Source of the DNA: CAZSCF01 sp964636505
GTDB taxonomy: Bacteria; Patescibacteriota; Minisyncoccia; Moranbacterales; UBA2206
DNA length: 50,121 nt
Direction: 5' to 3'
NCBI GenBank assembly: GCA_964636505.1
Contig: CAZWRY010000006.1
Location: 1 to 50,121 of the forward strand
Shown: piece by piece, positions 30,023 through 39,281 of the stretch
How the letters are laid out: each line of letters begins with the position of its first letter
Position numbering within the stretch: the stretch's first letter is position 1
The notes under the pieces: model-generated
Seen by the model: only the letters and a program-made list of their open reading frames with translations
What the model was told of the DNA's origin: nothing
Database searches by the model: none
Made by a program: the position numbers and the translations under genes

Positions 30023-32194
30023 ATGCCAAAAGAAATAATAATCATTGATTCTGAATATGCCGACGATGATGAAAGCAAAAAAGGGAAAGAGGTGATCAAG
30101 AAGGAGGCAAAAGATCTTGTGCCTGTTAATCAAGGAAGACAATTAATGGAGAATTCTATTCCAGAAGAATGTCCTGGGCGAATTGAACAGCTTAAAAAGG
30201 AGCTGGAAGAAGCTCGTCAGAAATATGCCGAGGCTGATTACAAGGTCAACAATAATATTTCCAAAATGAAATCATTTTTTGGAAAGTTTTTGAAAACTGA
30301 GCCGATGGATGTTACCGAGGTTAACGAAGCCTTTACTACTTATAAAAACAAGGCCTCGGAACTTTCCAGGTCACAAATTGATGCTATTAAGAACAATAAA
30401 AATCTGGATCCGGAAACTATGAGGAAAGAGTTAGGCGATTTGGTAAAATATTTCAATTACGATGAGAAGATGAATTTGTATGAATCCAGGACAAAAGCCA
30501 GGGCGGAAGCCAATAAAAATAACATTGCTTTTCAAGCTCTAAAGGGAAGTGGGTGGCTCATAAATAAATATAGAAAATTAAATTGGAAAACGAAGTTGAT
30601 TGGCGGGGCTATTTTTGGCGTAATAACCGGCGGATCTTTGGTAATGGCCCAAAGGGGGTTTGGGAGCGTGGTGGCAGGAGTCGGAGCTGTGGCAACTATG
30701 GAAGCTTTGCAAAGAAGATCGGAAAATAAAAAATCTGAAAAGGAAACGCAAAATATGTTAAAGGGTTTTGAAAATTCCGAAGAGCAAATGAAAAGGATAA
30801 TGAGCTATTTGGAAGGCGAAATAAATGAGTATGAAGCGAGTCTTAAAGATGAATTGAAAAAAGCTAGGACGAGAAAATTCATTGGTTTGGCGGCAGGAGC
30901 AGGAACTTTTGTTGCCGGAAACTATATCGGGGGGTTTTTGCGGGAACATTTAATTTCCGGTTTGGAAAAAGTCGAAGATGTTATTCCGGAAAACGCAGAT
31001 CCTTTGGCGCCAGAGACCGCAAAAGTTTCTGGGGAGAACTTTCCTGCGGGAGAAGCGCCCAAAAGTGTAAATATGTTTTCGCCGGAAGATATTACCGCTA
31101 AACCGCAGGCTAACGGTGCGGCCGAGAGAATTTTGGAAGTTAAAAAAGGCAGTAGTCTTGAGGGAACGCTCACTAAACATCTGGAAGCTAGTGGAATGTC
31201 TCGCGAAGAAGCCGGAAGTGTAGCTCATAAAATGGCACTTGAATATGCTAAAAATAATAACTTGAAAGATGGGCCATATAGCCTGATCCATGAAGGAGCC
31301 AAACTCCAGCTTACTCCGGATGGTAAGGGCATAATGGGAATTTTTGGTGACAATAAAATCGGTTATTTGCCAAAGAATGAAATTCCATCTGGAGGCAAAA
31401 GTCAATTTTTTGAAGAAACAAAAATTGGAAAAAATGCCGATCCTATGACAGCAAGAAACAATCCAGGTTGGCAGCGAGATGAAACCTTGGCAAAGATTTC
31501 TGAAAATGAAAGCAAAATAAAATCTTTAAATCAAAGGCACGAAGAATTGTTGCGGGAAATAAATAATGTCAAGGGAATTGAAAATGCGCGTCCGGGGGTG
31601 CATCAAGATCTCCTGGAGGTCCAACAAGATATTGAACAGCTTAGAAAAACAAATCAGGGTTTGGGTTCAAATTTGGAAAACTTGAATAAGAACAGTTCTT
31701 CAAGCGCTTTCAATGCAAGTTCTGAAAACGGAATGACCCAAGAAACGCCGGTAACCAGTAAGGCCGAACCTTTAGGCAACCGGACGGCTGTAAGCCAAGA
31801 AGAGTGGAGGGGAAATGGATCGGGAACGAAATATATGAGAAGTTTTGAACATAACTTTGGCAATGTGGAAGAAAATAAGCAACTTTTTAATGCTTTATCA
31901 GAGAAAAAATTTATCGGCTCTGATCCTTCGGTGACGGCGAAAAACATTAAAGCTTCTTTCTTTGACGCCTATGGCAAAAAAAGTGTTTTTATGAACCTGC
32001 AGGATAAAAGCATGAACGCGATAATAAAAGATCCAGAAACAAGATTGCAAATATTCAAAGGGTTTAAGTCTGGTGATCAAATTACTTTTGAAAAAATGCT
32101 TAAAGCCGTCCCGCCGGAAAAACATCCGGGTGAATCTTTGCACAGATGGATTTCACGGGTTGCTTTTGCAATGGAAAACATAAAAGGCAAGTAA
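30023..32194 (+). CDS. Large coiled-coil membrane protein of a T4SS-like cluster
   Basis: A 723-residue protein I cannot assign to a named family. Residues 1-180 are charged and helical with coiled coil (EQLKKELEEARQKYAEADYK). Two hydrophobic stretches with Gly-rich character follow (about 192-228 and 285-306), separated by a charged helix, so the middle is membrane-bound. The rest is polar, with a second coiled coil near 490-560 and a Ser/Asn-rich linker. No signal peptide is present. It leads a four-gene run ending in a VirD4/TraG-like ATPase, so a structural role in a secretion or DNA-transfer apparatus is plausible. Confidence 0.7.
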   Translation: MPKEIIIIDSEYADDDESKKGKEVIKKEAKDLVPVNQGRQLMENSIPEECPGRIEQLKKELEEARQKYAEADYKVNNNISKMKSFFGKFLKTEPMDVTEVNEAFTTYKNKASELSRSQIDAIKNNKNLDPETMRKELGDLVKYFNYDEKMNLYESRTKARAEANKNNIAFQALKGSGWLINKYRKLNWKTKLIGGAIFGVITGGSLVMAQRGFGSVVAGVGAVATMEALQRRSENKKSEKETQNMLKGFENSEEQMKRIMSYLEGEINEYEASLKDELKKARTRKFIGLAAGAGTFVAGNYIGGFLREHLISGLEKVEDVIPENADPLAPETAKVSGENFPAGEAPKSVNMFSPEDITAKPQANGAAERILEVKKGSSLEGTLTKHLEASGMSREEAGSVAHKMALEYAKNNNLKDGPYSLIHEGAKLQLTPDGKGIMGIFGDNKIGYLPKNEIPSGGKSQFFEETKIGKNADPMTARNNPGWQRDETLAKISENESKIKSLNQRHEELLREINNVKGIENARPGVHQDLLEVQQDIEQLRKTNQGLGSNLENLNKNSSSSAFNASSENGMTQETPVTSKAEPLGNRTAVSQEEWRGNGSGTKYMRSFEHNFGNVEENKQLFNALSEKKFIGSDPSVTAKNIKASFFDAYGKKSVFMNLQDKSMNAIIKDPETRLQIFKGFKSGDQITFEKMLKAVPPEKHPGESLHRWISRVAFAMENIKGK

Positions 32195-32211
32195 AAATTA
32201 AAAAAATAAAT

Positions 32212-32508
32212 ATGACAAATAAAACACAAATTGAAAAAAGTTTAATTGAAGAGATGGGGCTTGGCGATTTGTCGGAAGAAAAACAACAAGAATTAACCGA
32301 TAAAATGCTGAAAGCTTTGCTTAAAAGAATCTATGTTGAAGCTACGGAAAAACTTAGCGAAGAAGACAGGGCTTTTTTTGCCCAAATGCTTGACCGGGAC
32401 GCAAGTCCGGAAGAAATAGAAGAATTTCTGCAAGAAAAAATTCCCGACTTTGTAGTCATGGTCAAAGAAATATTGGCCGGCTTTAAGGAAGAAATGCTAA
32501 AATTGTAA
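32212..32508 (+). CDS. Small acidic helical protein, DUF5663-like
   Basis: A 98-residue protein; I start at ATG 32212 (MTNKTQIEKSLIEEMGLGDL). It resembles a CPR family I recall as DUF5663: EEMGLGDLSEEKQQELTDKM, then EKLSEEDRAFFAQML and EEFLQEKIPDFVVMVKEIL. It is fully helical and acidic, with no known activity. An in-frame start at 32146 overlaps the preceding gene and gives an unlike Cys-rich tail. Its place before the ATPase gene suggests a partner or substrate of that system. Confidence 0.75.
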   Translation: MTNKTQIEKSLIEEMGLGDLSEEKQQELTDKMLKALLKRIYVEATEKLSEEDRAFFAQMLDRDASPEEIEEFLQEKIPDFVVMVKEILAGFKEEMLKL

Positions 32509-32541
32509 AAATTATTCAAAATAATTTTTTAAATCAAAAAT

Positions 32542-33000
32542 ATGTCAAATTTGGAACCAATTGAAGAGGGAGATTTGGACCTTAAAAGCAAATTTATCGG
32601 TGGAACCGAGAAGGCCAAAAGCGAATTAAGAAAAGCAAATACGGAAATGATAGAAAATTTTGGTTCTCCTGAAGAAAAAAAAGAGAAGCTTGGAGAAAGA
32701 ACTCTTGAAAAAGAAAAAACCTATTCTAAGATATTGTCCAAAGTCAAGACTGTTCAAGCTCAAACCGATGAAACGGCGGAAATTGTGGCGGGTGAAGCCA
32801 AAGAAACTGCCGAAACTGCCACTCCGGAAGCCAAGGTGGATAAGTTGGTCAAATTGGCAATGACTAAAGGCGTTGTGCATGCGGTAAAAGTTGCCAAACA
32901 CATGGACGACAACTATACTTTAGACGAATTCCATGATAAATTAATGGCAGATGAATTCCACAAGGCTTTGGTAGAAAAAGGAATAATAAAAGAACTCTAA
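32542..33000 (+). CDS. Hypothetical helical protein of the T4SS-like cluster
   Basis: A 152-residue soluble protein with no recognised domain. The first 60 residues are charged (LRKANTEMIENFGSPEEKKE), the middle is Thr/Glu/Ala-rich low complexity, and the last 50 residues form a compact helical module (AMTKGVVHAVKVAKHMDDNY, then LDEFHDKLMADEFHKALVEKG). It sits between the DUF5663-like gene and the ATPase gene with short gaps, so probably in one operon. Function unknown. Confidence 0.7.
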   Translation: MSNLEPIEEGDLDLKSKFIGGTEKAKSELRKANTEMIENFGSPEEKKEKLGERTLEKEKTYSKILSKVKTVQAQTDETAEIVAGEAKETAETATPEAKVDKLVKLAMTKGVVHAVKVAKHMDDNYTLDEFHDKLMADEFHKALVEKGIIKEL

Positions 33001-33039
33001 TTTTTTTTATTTTAAAAATAAAAAAAGAAAAAACAAAAA

Positions 33040-35529
33040 ATGGATGTAGTTTTTAGCATATTAATATATATTCTTTTAGCCATTTTGGCTTTAGTCAGTT
33101 TTGTGAGCGGAATACTTTTGATTGTTCGCAGTTTTTTTGGCTTTCGTGCGCATATTAACAGATCGCTTAGTTTGGATTTGGAAATCGTGCGCGTTTCTAA
33201 GGAAAAAAAACAACAGCCAAGTGAAAAAGTTGACGAGAGACAAGAGGTCTGGAAAGAAGAAATTGGCGCCATGGAACAACTTTTGTCCTCTCTTTCTGCT
33301 ATTAGGGAAAAAAAGGGTTTTTTTTACCGCCTTCTTTATGATGTACCCTATATTTCCTTGGAAATTGCCAAGCCTTCGCATATGGATGAAATAATTTTCT
33401 TTGTGGCAATGCCGAGGAAATTCAGAGAAGCCGTAGAGAAGCAAATACATAGCTTTTTTCCCAGTGCTTCTATTGAAAAAACCGAAGACTTTACTATTTT
33501 TAATCCCAAAAGCTTTACCGAGGCTGCGATTTTAAATTTGAGAAAAAAGCATATTTTCCCAATCAAAACCTATGAAAGCTTGGAAGTTGATCCTCTAAAT
33601 AATGTAACTAATGCTCTTAGTAAACTTGATGAAGCCAGCGAAGGCGCGGCCATCCAGCTGATTATAAAGCCGGCCGATCCGGGCTGGAGATATGAGGGCC
33701 GGTCAATCGCTCATAAAATGCAGCAAGGCCGAAGATTGCACGAAGTCAATGCCTCTGTTTCCAGTAAAATAATGCGAGAGTCCGGCAACATCATGCATGA
33801 AGTTTTTTTCAGAAAACAAGGAGAGGGAAAAAATCCGTATGATCCAAAAACCGTCCAACTTACGCCCGAAGAACAAGAACTGGTTAAAAGCTTGGAGCAG
33901 AAATCCGGGAAAGTCGGATTTGAAGTGAATATTCGTCTGATTGCTTCGGCGGAAACGCGAGAAAGGGCCCAGCAAATTTTGGGACAACTGGAAAATTCTT
34001 TTTCTCAATATGAAAATTCAGATTTAAATCACTTCTATTCCAAAAAAAGACTAAAAAAACAGGATATTTCTTTTGATTTTATTTTCCGAAATTTTATTGA
34101 AGAAGACGCGGTTATCTTGAATGCGGAAGAAGTGGCCAGTATTTTTCATTTCCCGATTTCAACGGTTGAAACCCCGAAAATAAAATGGCTAAAATCAAAT
34201 GCGGCCCAGCCGCCGTTAAATATTCCTACCGAAGGCATTAAACTTGGATTTAATAAATATCGCGATACCGAAACCGTTATCCGTTTGTCTGAATCTGACA
34301 GAAGAAGGCACTTGTATGCTATCGGTCAGACCGGAGCCGGAAAGTCCAACTTTTTGCAAGAAATGGCCAAGCAAGATGCCCAAAAGGGCAATGGGTTTTG
34401 TTTTATTGATCCTCATGGTGATGCCATTGAAGATATCTTAACGGCTATTCCTAAGGAAAGAGCCGAAGATATTATTATTTTTGATCCGGCTGATACGGAG
34501 CGCCCTTTTGGATTAAATATGCTGGAATATGACATTAATTTGCCTGAACAAAAAACTTTCGTCATCAATGAGATGATCGGTATTTTTGACCAACTATATG
34601 ATCTGAAGGCAACCGGTGGTCCGATGTTTGAACAATATATGCGCAATGCGATGCTACTTATCATGGAAGACCCCGATTCCGGTTCAACTCTTTTGGAGAT
34701 TTCCAAGGTTTTAGCAGACGAAGAATTCAGGAGAATGAAGCTTTCTAGATGTAAAAATCCAATTGTTTTTGATTTTTGGACCAAAGAAGCGGAGAAGGCC
34801 GGCGGAGAAGCGGCTCTGGCCAATATGGTTCCCTATATTACTTCCAAACTCACGACCTTTATTGCCAATGATATGATGCGACCTATTATTGCTCAACAAA
34901 AAAGCACGATCAATTTCAGGGAAATAATGGATAATAAAAAAATATTATTGGTTAATCTTTCCAAAGGAAAAATAGGTGAAATTAACGCTCGGCTTCTGGG
35001 GATGGTTGTGGTTGGTAAAATTTTGCTTGCGGCTCTTTCCCGCGTGAATCAACCGGAAAATGAAAGAGTGGATTTCTATCTTTATCTGGATGAATTCCAA
35101 AATGTGACTACCAATTCCATCTCCCAAATCCTTTCTGAAGCTAGAAAATATCATCTATGCTTAGTTCTAGCACACCAATTTATTGCTCAGCTTAAAGAGG
35201 AAATATCCAAAGCGGTTTTTGGCAATGTTGGATCGCTAGTAGCCTTCCGCGTCGGTCCGGAAGATGCCGAGTTTTTGGAAAAACAATTTGAACCCGTGTT
35301 TTCTAAGAATGATTTGGTAAATGTAGACAATTACAATGCTTTTGCCAAGATCTTAGTCCAAGGTGTTGTAAGTAAGCCGTTTAATCTGGAAACATATCCG
35401 CCGACTTCCGGCAACAAAGAACTTTTGGAACCTTTCAAGGAACTATCGCGTCTAAAATACGGGCGCAGTCGGGAAATTGTTAATCGGGAGATTATGGAAA
35501 GATCAGTAGTAAGAATGCTAAGCGAATGA
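33040..35529 (+). CDS. VirD4/TraG-like conjugative-type ATPase
   Basis: An 829-residue membrane-anchored ATPase. One amino helix (about 4-30) is followed by a large cytoplasmic domain (to about 400) and a RecA-like motor: Walker A GQTGAGKSN near residue 431, FCFIDPHGDAIEDIL, and Walker B FYLYLDEFQNV near 685, then a HerA/TraG-type helix (ILSEARKYHLCLVLAHQF). This family is common in CPR genomes and is annotated as T4SS DNA-transfer protein. Transport of DNA, or extrusion of pili or protein, are both possible. It is the last gene of the cluster, ended by the terminator at 35551. Confidence 0.85.
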   Translation: MDVVFSILIYILLAILALVSFVSGILLIVRSFFGFRAHINRSLSLDLEIVRVSKEKKQQPSEKVDERQEVWKEEIGAMEQLLSSLSAIREKKGFFYRLLYDVPYISLEIAKPSHMDEIIFFVAMPRKFREAVEKQIHSFFPSASIEKTEDFTIFNPKSFTEAAILNLRKKHIFPIKTYESLEVDPLNNVTNALSKLDEASEGAAIQLIIKPADPGWRYEGRSIAHKMQQGRRLHEVNASVSSKIMRESGNIMHEVFFRKQGEGKNPYDPKTVQLTPEEQELVKSLEQKSGKVGFEVNIRLIASAETRERAQQILGQLENSFSQYENSDLNHFYSKKRLKKQDISFDFIFRNFIEEDAVILNAEEVASIFHFPISTVETPKIKWLKSNAAQPPLNIPTEGIKLGFNKYRDTETVIRLSESDRRRHLYAIGQTGAGKSNFLQEMAKQDAQKGNGFCFIDPHGDAIEDILTAIPKERAEDIIIFDPADTERPFGLNMLEYDINLPEQKTFVINEMIGIFDQLYDLKATGGPMFEQYMRNAMLLIMEDPDSGSTLLEISKVLADEEFRRMKLSRCKNPIVFDFWTKEAEKAGGEAALANMVPYITSKLTTFIANDMMRPIIAQQKSTINFREIMDNKKILLVNLSKGKIGEINARLLGMVVVGKILLAALSRVNQPENERVDFYLYLDEFQNVTTNSISQILSEARKYHLCLVLAHQFIAQLKEEISKAVFGNVGSLVAFRVGPEDAEFLEKQFEPVFSKNDLVNVDNYNAFAKILVQGVVSKPFNLETYPPTSGNKELLEPFKELSRLKYGRSREIVNREIMERSVVRMLSE

Positions 35530-35550
35530 TTGCAAATGTCATAAGAATGA

Positions 35551-35576
35551 AAAACCCGCCTTATCGGCGGGTTTTT
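35551..35576 (+). terminator. Intrinsic terminator after the VirD4-like gene
   Basis: AAAACCCGCC-TTATC-GGCGGGTTTTT. The A tract on the other side allows it to work also for rpmE on the minus strand. Confidence 0.92.
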
Positions 35577-35587
35577 GAAAGGCTTGA

Positions 35588-35890
35588 TTATTTCTTTTTT
35601 TTGCCGGCGGTTTTTTTGGTTGCTTCTTTCTTTTCAAGCTTGGCGGCTTTGGCTTGCTTGGCTTTTTGGGAAGCTGCCTTTTTTTGAGCTGATTTTTCGG
35701 TCATCTTTCTGAATCTGTCAACTCTTCCGGTAGTGTCAATCACTTTTTTCTTGCCCGTATAAAAAGGGTGGCAAGCGGAACAAATTTCAACCTGCATTTC
35801 TTTGACGGTTGACCCGGTTTCAATGATATTGCCGCAAGCGCAGATGATTTTAGCATCATCGTAGTATTTGGGTTGATTGGCCTTTTTCAT
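35588..35890 (-). CDS. rpmE: 50S ribosomal protein L31 (bL31)
   Basis: A 100-residue ribosomal protein of the zinc-binding (C+) type: IICACGNIIETGST, then EICSACHPFYTGKKK and VDRF. The core ends near residue 65; the last 35 residues are an Ala/Lys-rich basic tail longer than in most bacteria, probably contacting rRNA. The ATG at 35890 is followed by KKANQPKYYDDAK. Its upstream region is shared divergently with the rpsB promoter. Confidence 0.95.
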   Translation of the reverse strand: MKKANQPKYYDDAKIICACGNIIETGSTVKEMQVEICSACHPFYTGKKKVIDTTGRVDRFRKMTEKSAQKKAASQKAKQAKAAKLEKKEATKKTAGKKKK

Positions 35891-35957
35891 ATATTTTTTA
35901 ATGTCAGTTTTAAACTGTTTGAATTAACAGGGTTTAGCTTAACATATAAAATTTCAA

Positions 35958-35986
35958 TTGACAAGAGTCTGAGGTCTTGGTATATT
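35958..35986 (+). promoter_or_regulatory. Promoter of the rpsB-tsf operon
   Basis: TTGACA (35958-35963), 17 bases, TATATT (35981-35986). The same TTGACAA word read on the minus strand (TTGTCA, then 17 bases to TAAGCT) could serve rpmE. Confidence 0.7.
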
Positions 35987-36236
35987 AAAAAAGCGTTTAA
36001 AGCGTCTGTTTAGAAAGGCAGCTTTTCTTTCTAAATGGGCCTAACTCATACTTTTTGCGGCTTCCGTCCTGACCTTGCGGATAACAAGGTTTAGGAAGTC
36101 AAAATGTTCATTTCGAGCGTTTAACAAAAAGTAGCGGTCTGTCCCGATTAATCGGGACATAATTAATTAAGGATTAATTCCATCATTTCCGATGAATCGG
36201 TTGGCGGCTTACCGCAATCTGGTGGAATAAAAAAAT
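35987..36236 (+). promoter_or_regulatory. Structured 5' leader of rpsB
   Basis: The roughly 245-nt leader holds hairpins at 36018-36043 (TTTAGAAAG / CTTTCTAAA) and about 36062-36098, a perfect 20-bp palindrome at 36140-36159, and a three-way junction at 36177-36228. In the junction, ATTCCATCA pairs with TGGTGGAAT, enclosing CCGAT-GA-ATCGG and GCGG-CTTA-CCGC. The closing stem covers the only ribosome-site-like sequence (GGTGGA). Autoregulation by S2 is known in other bacteria; here it is inferred. Confidence 0.6.
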
Positions 36237-37037
36237 ATGGAAAAAGAAAAGAATGTTTCTTTGCCAGACAAGGAAACAAAGAAAGATCAAAAAGGCAACG
36301 ACTATTTTGCCGATTTTGATTTTGACAAATTGGAAATGAGCATGCAAAAGATGCTCAAAAACGGCGTTCATTTTGGACACCAAAAATCCAGAAAAAATCC
36401 AAAAATGGAAAAATACATTTTTGGTACCAGAAATGATATCAGTATCATTGATCTGCAAAAGACAGTGGAGAAACTTGAGGACGCAAGAAAGTTTATTGAA
36501 AAAACTGTGTCTGAGGGAGGAGCCATTCTCTTTGTTGGAACAAAAAAACAAGCCAAAAATTTGATTGAATCGGCGGCTAGGAGATGCGGCATGCCGTTTG
36601 TGGTTGAAAGATGGCTCGGAGGAACTTTTACTAATTTTAAAAACATCGCGGAGAGAGCCAGATTTTTGCGTGAAGGACAAGAAAAATTGAAAAGAAATGA
36701 ATATTCCAAATATACGAAATTTGAGCAAATGAAAATTGCGGAAGAGCTTGACAGGTTGGAGAAAAAAATGGGCGGCATCAAAGAAATGACCAAGCTTCCG
36801 GCGGCAATTTTTGTAACATCTCTAGTTGAAGATGATTTGGCGGTAAAAGAATCTTTGACTGTCGGATTGCCGATAGTGGCGCTTACCGATACTAATGTTA
36901 ATCCGGAATGCGTTGATTATCCGATTCCAGCCAATGAAGATGCAATTTCTTCATTGAAACTCATGCTGGGGTACATTTGCCAAGCTGTTTTGGCCGGCAA
37001 AGAGAAAAAAGGAAATATTGAAGAAAAAAAACAATAA
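36237..37037 (+). CDS. rpsB: 30S ribosomal protein S2 (uS2)
   Basis: Small-subunit protein at the platform/head junction. A 266-residue protein with the conserved start of the core at about residue 40 (MLKNGVHFGHQKSRKNPKM), then VGTKKQAKNL, VERWLGGTFTNF and GLPIVALTDTNVNPECVDYP. About 35 charged residues precede the core, an amino extension not present in most S2 proteins. No coiled-coil insertion is missing. It forms the usual pair with tsf. Confidence 0.97.
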   Translation: MEKEKNVSLPDKETKKDQKGNDYFADFDFDKLEMSMQKMLKNGVHFGHQKSRKNPKMEKYIFGTRNDISIIDLQKTVEKLEDARKFIEKTVSEGGAILFVGTKKQAKNLIESAARRCGMPFVVERWLGGTFTNFKNIAERARFLREGQEKLKRNEYSKYTKFEQMKIAEELDRLEKKMGGIKEMTKLPAAIFVTSLVEDDLAVKESLTVGLPIVALTDTNVNPECVDYPIPANEDAISSLKLMLGYICQAVLAGKEKKGNIEEKKQ

Positions 37038-37070
37038 ATTTCCTAAAATTTAAAATTCTTTAATATTATT

Positions 37071-37652
37071 ATGAATCTAGAACAAATAAAAAAAATAAGA
37101 GAAAAAACCGGCGCCGGAGTTGTGGAAGTCAAAAGAGCGCTGGAAGAGGCGGCGGGCGATGAAGAAAAGGCCGTTCAAATATTGCGCAAAAAGGGGCAAG
37201 AAAAAGCCGGTAAAAAAACAGAAAGAATTGTGCAGGAAGGCCTGATAGCAGCTTATGTCCATTCCAATAATAAATTGGGCGCCTTAGTAAAACTTCAGTG
37301 TGAAACGGATTTTGTAGCCAGAAATGAAGAATTCAAAGAATTGGCCAAGGATATTGCAATGCATATTGTGGCGATGAATCCGAAATACATTTGTCCTTCC
37401 GATATGCCACAAGAAATTGTGGACAAAGAAAAAGAGATTTGGGCCGAACAGCTTCGGGGCGAAGGCAAAAAAGAAGAAATGATTCTGAAAATTTTAGAGG
37501 GTAAAGAAAAAAAATTCCGGGAAGAAGCTTCTCTTTTAACCCAGCCTTTTGTCAAAAATCCGGAACAAACAATTGAATCTTTGATCAAAGAAAAAATCGG
37601 CAAGATAGGTGAGAATATTCAAGTCGGAGGATTTTCCAGGCTGGAAATGTAA
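37071..37652 (+). CDS. tsf: Translation elongation factor Ts
   Basis: Nucleotide-exchange factor for EF-Tu. Its 193 residues contain the amino UBA-like domain (IKKIREKTGAGVVEVKRALE) and the conserved core start (LGALVKLQCETDFVARNEEF, with the TDFVA motif contacting EF-Tu), then the QPFVKNPEQTIESLI end. It is shorter than the E. coli protein (283) because one subdomain is reduced, as in many small bacterial forms. It follows rpsB by 33 bases. Confidence 0.97.
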   Translation: MNLEQIKKIREKTGAGVVEVKRALEEAAGDEEKAVQILRKKGQEKAGKKTERIVQEGLIAAYVHSNNKLGALVKLQCETDFVARNEEFKELAKDIAMHIVAMNPKYICPSDMPQEIVDKEKEIWAEQLRGEGKKEEMILKILEGKEKKFREEASLLTQPFVKNPEQTIESLIKEKIGKIGENIQVGGFSRLEM

Positions 37653-37681
37653 TTAAAAAATGATATTTTTTAAATTAAGAT

Positions 37682-38455
37682 ATGCAAGTTCTCGTAACTA
37701 TTTATTTTTGGGATAATCCGAAGTTGTTTGTGAGTGATATTGATCTCCGGGAAAATGATCAAGTAGTTGTTATGCTGGACCAAAATATGGAAATAGGAAC
37801 GGTTCAAAGTATTGTTAGTGAAACTAAAGAAAGATCTTTAGGCAAAATTATCAGATTAGCGACAGAAAGAGACAAGAAAAAAGGTGCTGACTTTGAAAGC
37901 AAAAAGAAGGAATATTTGAATTTTTGCCGCGAAAACTCAAAAAAACTTGGGCTGGATATGAAATTTATTGATGTCGGAATCAGCTTGGATGGAAAGCAAA
38001 TTACTTTCGCTTTTTCTGCGGATAGCCGTATTGATTTCAGGGAACTGGTAAAAAACCTTTCAGGTAAATTCAAAAAATTGATAAAAATGCAGCAAGTTGG
38101 GTCAAGAGATGAGGCTAGAAAACTGGGAGGATACGGTATTTGCGGGAGAGAACTTTGCTGCAAAAAATTCGGCGGCAATATGCAAAGCATTACGACGGAA
38201 ATGGCCAAGGTTCAGCAAGTAGCTCACCGGGGAGCGGAAAGGATATCCGGACTTTGCGGAAGACTAATGTGCTGTTTATCCTATGAAGCCGAACAATACA
38301 AAGAAGCCCTGAAGGGTATGCCGGAAATTCATAGTGTGGTGAATACGACCAAGGGCAAGGGCACGGTCATTGAACTTAATGCTGTTCTGCAGGAAATTAA
38401 GGTGAAGTTAGAAAATGGCGATTACGTAAGTGTTAAAAAAGAGGACATAAAATAA
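37682..38455 (+). CDS. ricT: PSP1/RicT (YaaT)-family protein
   Basis: A 257-residue PSP1-domain protein. In Bacillus, RicT (YaaT) is part of an iron-sulphur complex that promotes RNase Y processing. The central signature is intact: GGYGICGRELCCKKF near residue 150 and SGLCGRLMCCLSYE near 193, giving the paired Cys that bind the cluster. The amino part (DIDLRENDQVVVMLDQNMEI) is a beta-rich PSP1 half. It lies after tsf with its own short gap and before a TPR protein. Confidence 0.92.
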   Translation: MQVLVTIYFWDNPKLFVSDIDLRENDQVVVMLDQNMEIGTVQSIVSETKERSLGKIIRLATERDKKKGADFESKKKEYLNFCRENSKKLGLDMKFIDVGISLDGKQITFAFSADSRIDFRELVKNLSGKFKKLIKMQQVGSRDEARKLGGYGICGRELCCKKFGGNMQSITTEMAKVQQVAHRGAERISGLCGRLMCCLSYEAEQYKEALKGMPEIHSVVNTTKGKGTVIELNAVLQEIKVKLENGDYVSVKKEDIK

Positions 38456-38463
38456 GAAAAAGT

Positions 38464-39186
38464 ATGCTATATTCAATCTTACCTCCAATATTAGTAATTT
38501 TAAGCCTGGTCGGGATTATTGTTTTTTTGGTTAAAAAGTTTTCCAAAATAAAGAAAGCTTGTCAAGAAGAGGATATTGCGACTATGAAAAAAAATGATTT
38601 TAATGGAGAAATTCCCGCAGAAAAATCCAGTGAAAAGGGGAAATGGAAAAAGGCAGAAAATGTTTTTTTGATAATCTTGGAAAAAATGGCCAGAAGGCTG
38701 CGAACATTTTCTTTGAAATTAGAAGTCTGGTTTAGCGGTTTATCCGGCAAAATAAGATCCAGAAGAAACGGAACTGGCCTTGCAAGCGCGGAAGATGATG
38801 CAAAAGAGCAATCGGAAGACAAAATTTTAGAAAAATTGAACAGCTTTAAACCTAAAAATATTTCTGAGGTTAAACCGGCCGGAAGAGAAAAAAGTTCACT
38901 ACCTAGGGATAAAGAAAAAGTTACCGAACCGATGATTAGCAAAAAAATAACTATGCCACAGACAACTTCTACCGGAGTCAAGAATAAGCTGGAGGATCTC
39001 TTGATTGAAAGAGTGGCTGCTAATCCCAAAGACATTGAAGCCTATGAAAGATTGGGCGAATATTATATGGAAATAGAAAACTACAATGATGCCAAAGAAT
39101 GTTTCAAACAAGTAATGAAACTTAATCCGACAAACAGAAACGTTAAGTACAAGATAAAAAGATTGGAGCGCTTGCTGGGTGAATAA
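38464..39186 (+). CDS. Membrane-anchored TPR protein
   Basis: A 240-residue protein with one amino membrane helix (LPPILVILSLVGIIVFLV), a long charged and variable linker, and one or two TPR repeats at the carboxy end (KDIEAYERLGEYYMEIENYN, then DAKECFKQVMKLNPTN). It probably scaffolds other proteins at the membrane; partners unknown. It starts eight bases after ricT, so they are co-transcribed. The tRNA cluster begins 20 bases after its stop. Confidence 0.85.
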   Translation: MLYSILPPILVILSLVGIIVFLVKKFSKIKKACQEEDIATMKKNDFNGEIPAEKSSEKGKWKKAENVFLIILEKMARRLRTFSLKLEVWFSGLSGKIRSRRNGTGLASAEDDAKEQSEDKILEKLNSFKPKNISEVKPAGREKSSLPRDKEKVTEPMISKKITMPQTTSTGVKNKLEDLLIERVAANPKDIEAYERLGEYYMEIENYNDAKECFKQVMKLNPTNRNVKYKIKRLERLLGE

Positions 39187-39205
39187 TTGATCGCAGCATA
39201 TGCGT

Positions 39206-39280
39206 GCCGACTTAGCTCAATGGTAGAGCAACTGTTTTGTAAACAGTAGGTTATGGGTTCAAATCCCTTAGTCGGCTCCA
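39206..39280 (+). tRNA. tRNA-Thr (anticodon TGT), CCA encoded
   Basis: Acceptor GCCGACT / AGTCGGC, anticodon stem ACTGT-TTTGTAA-ACAGT, T loop TTCAAAT, discriminator T, then CCA at 39278-39280. The T stem has one T-T mismatch. Confidence 0.93.
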
Positions 39281-39281
39281 A

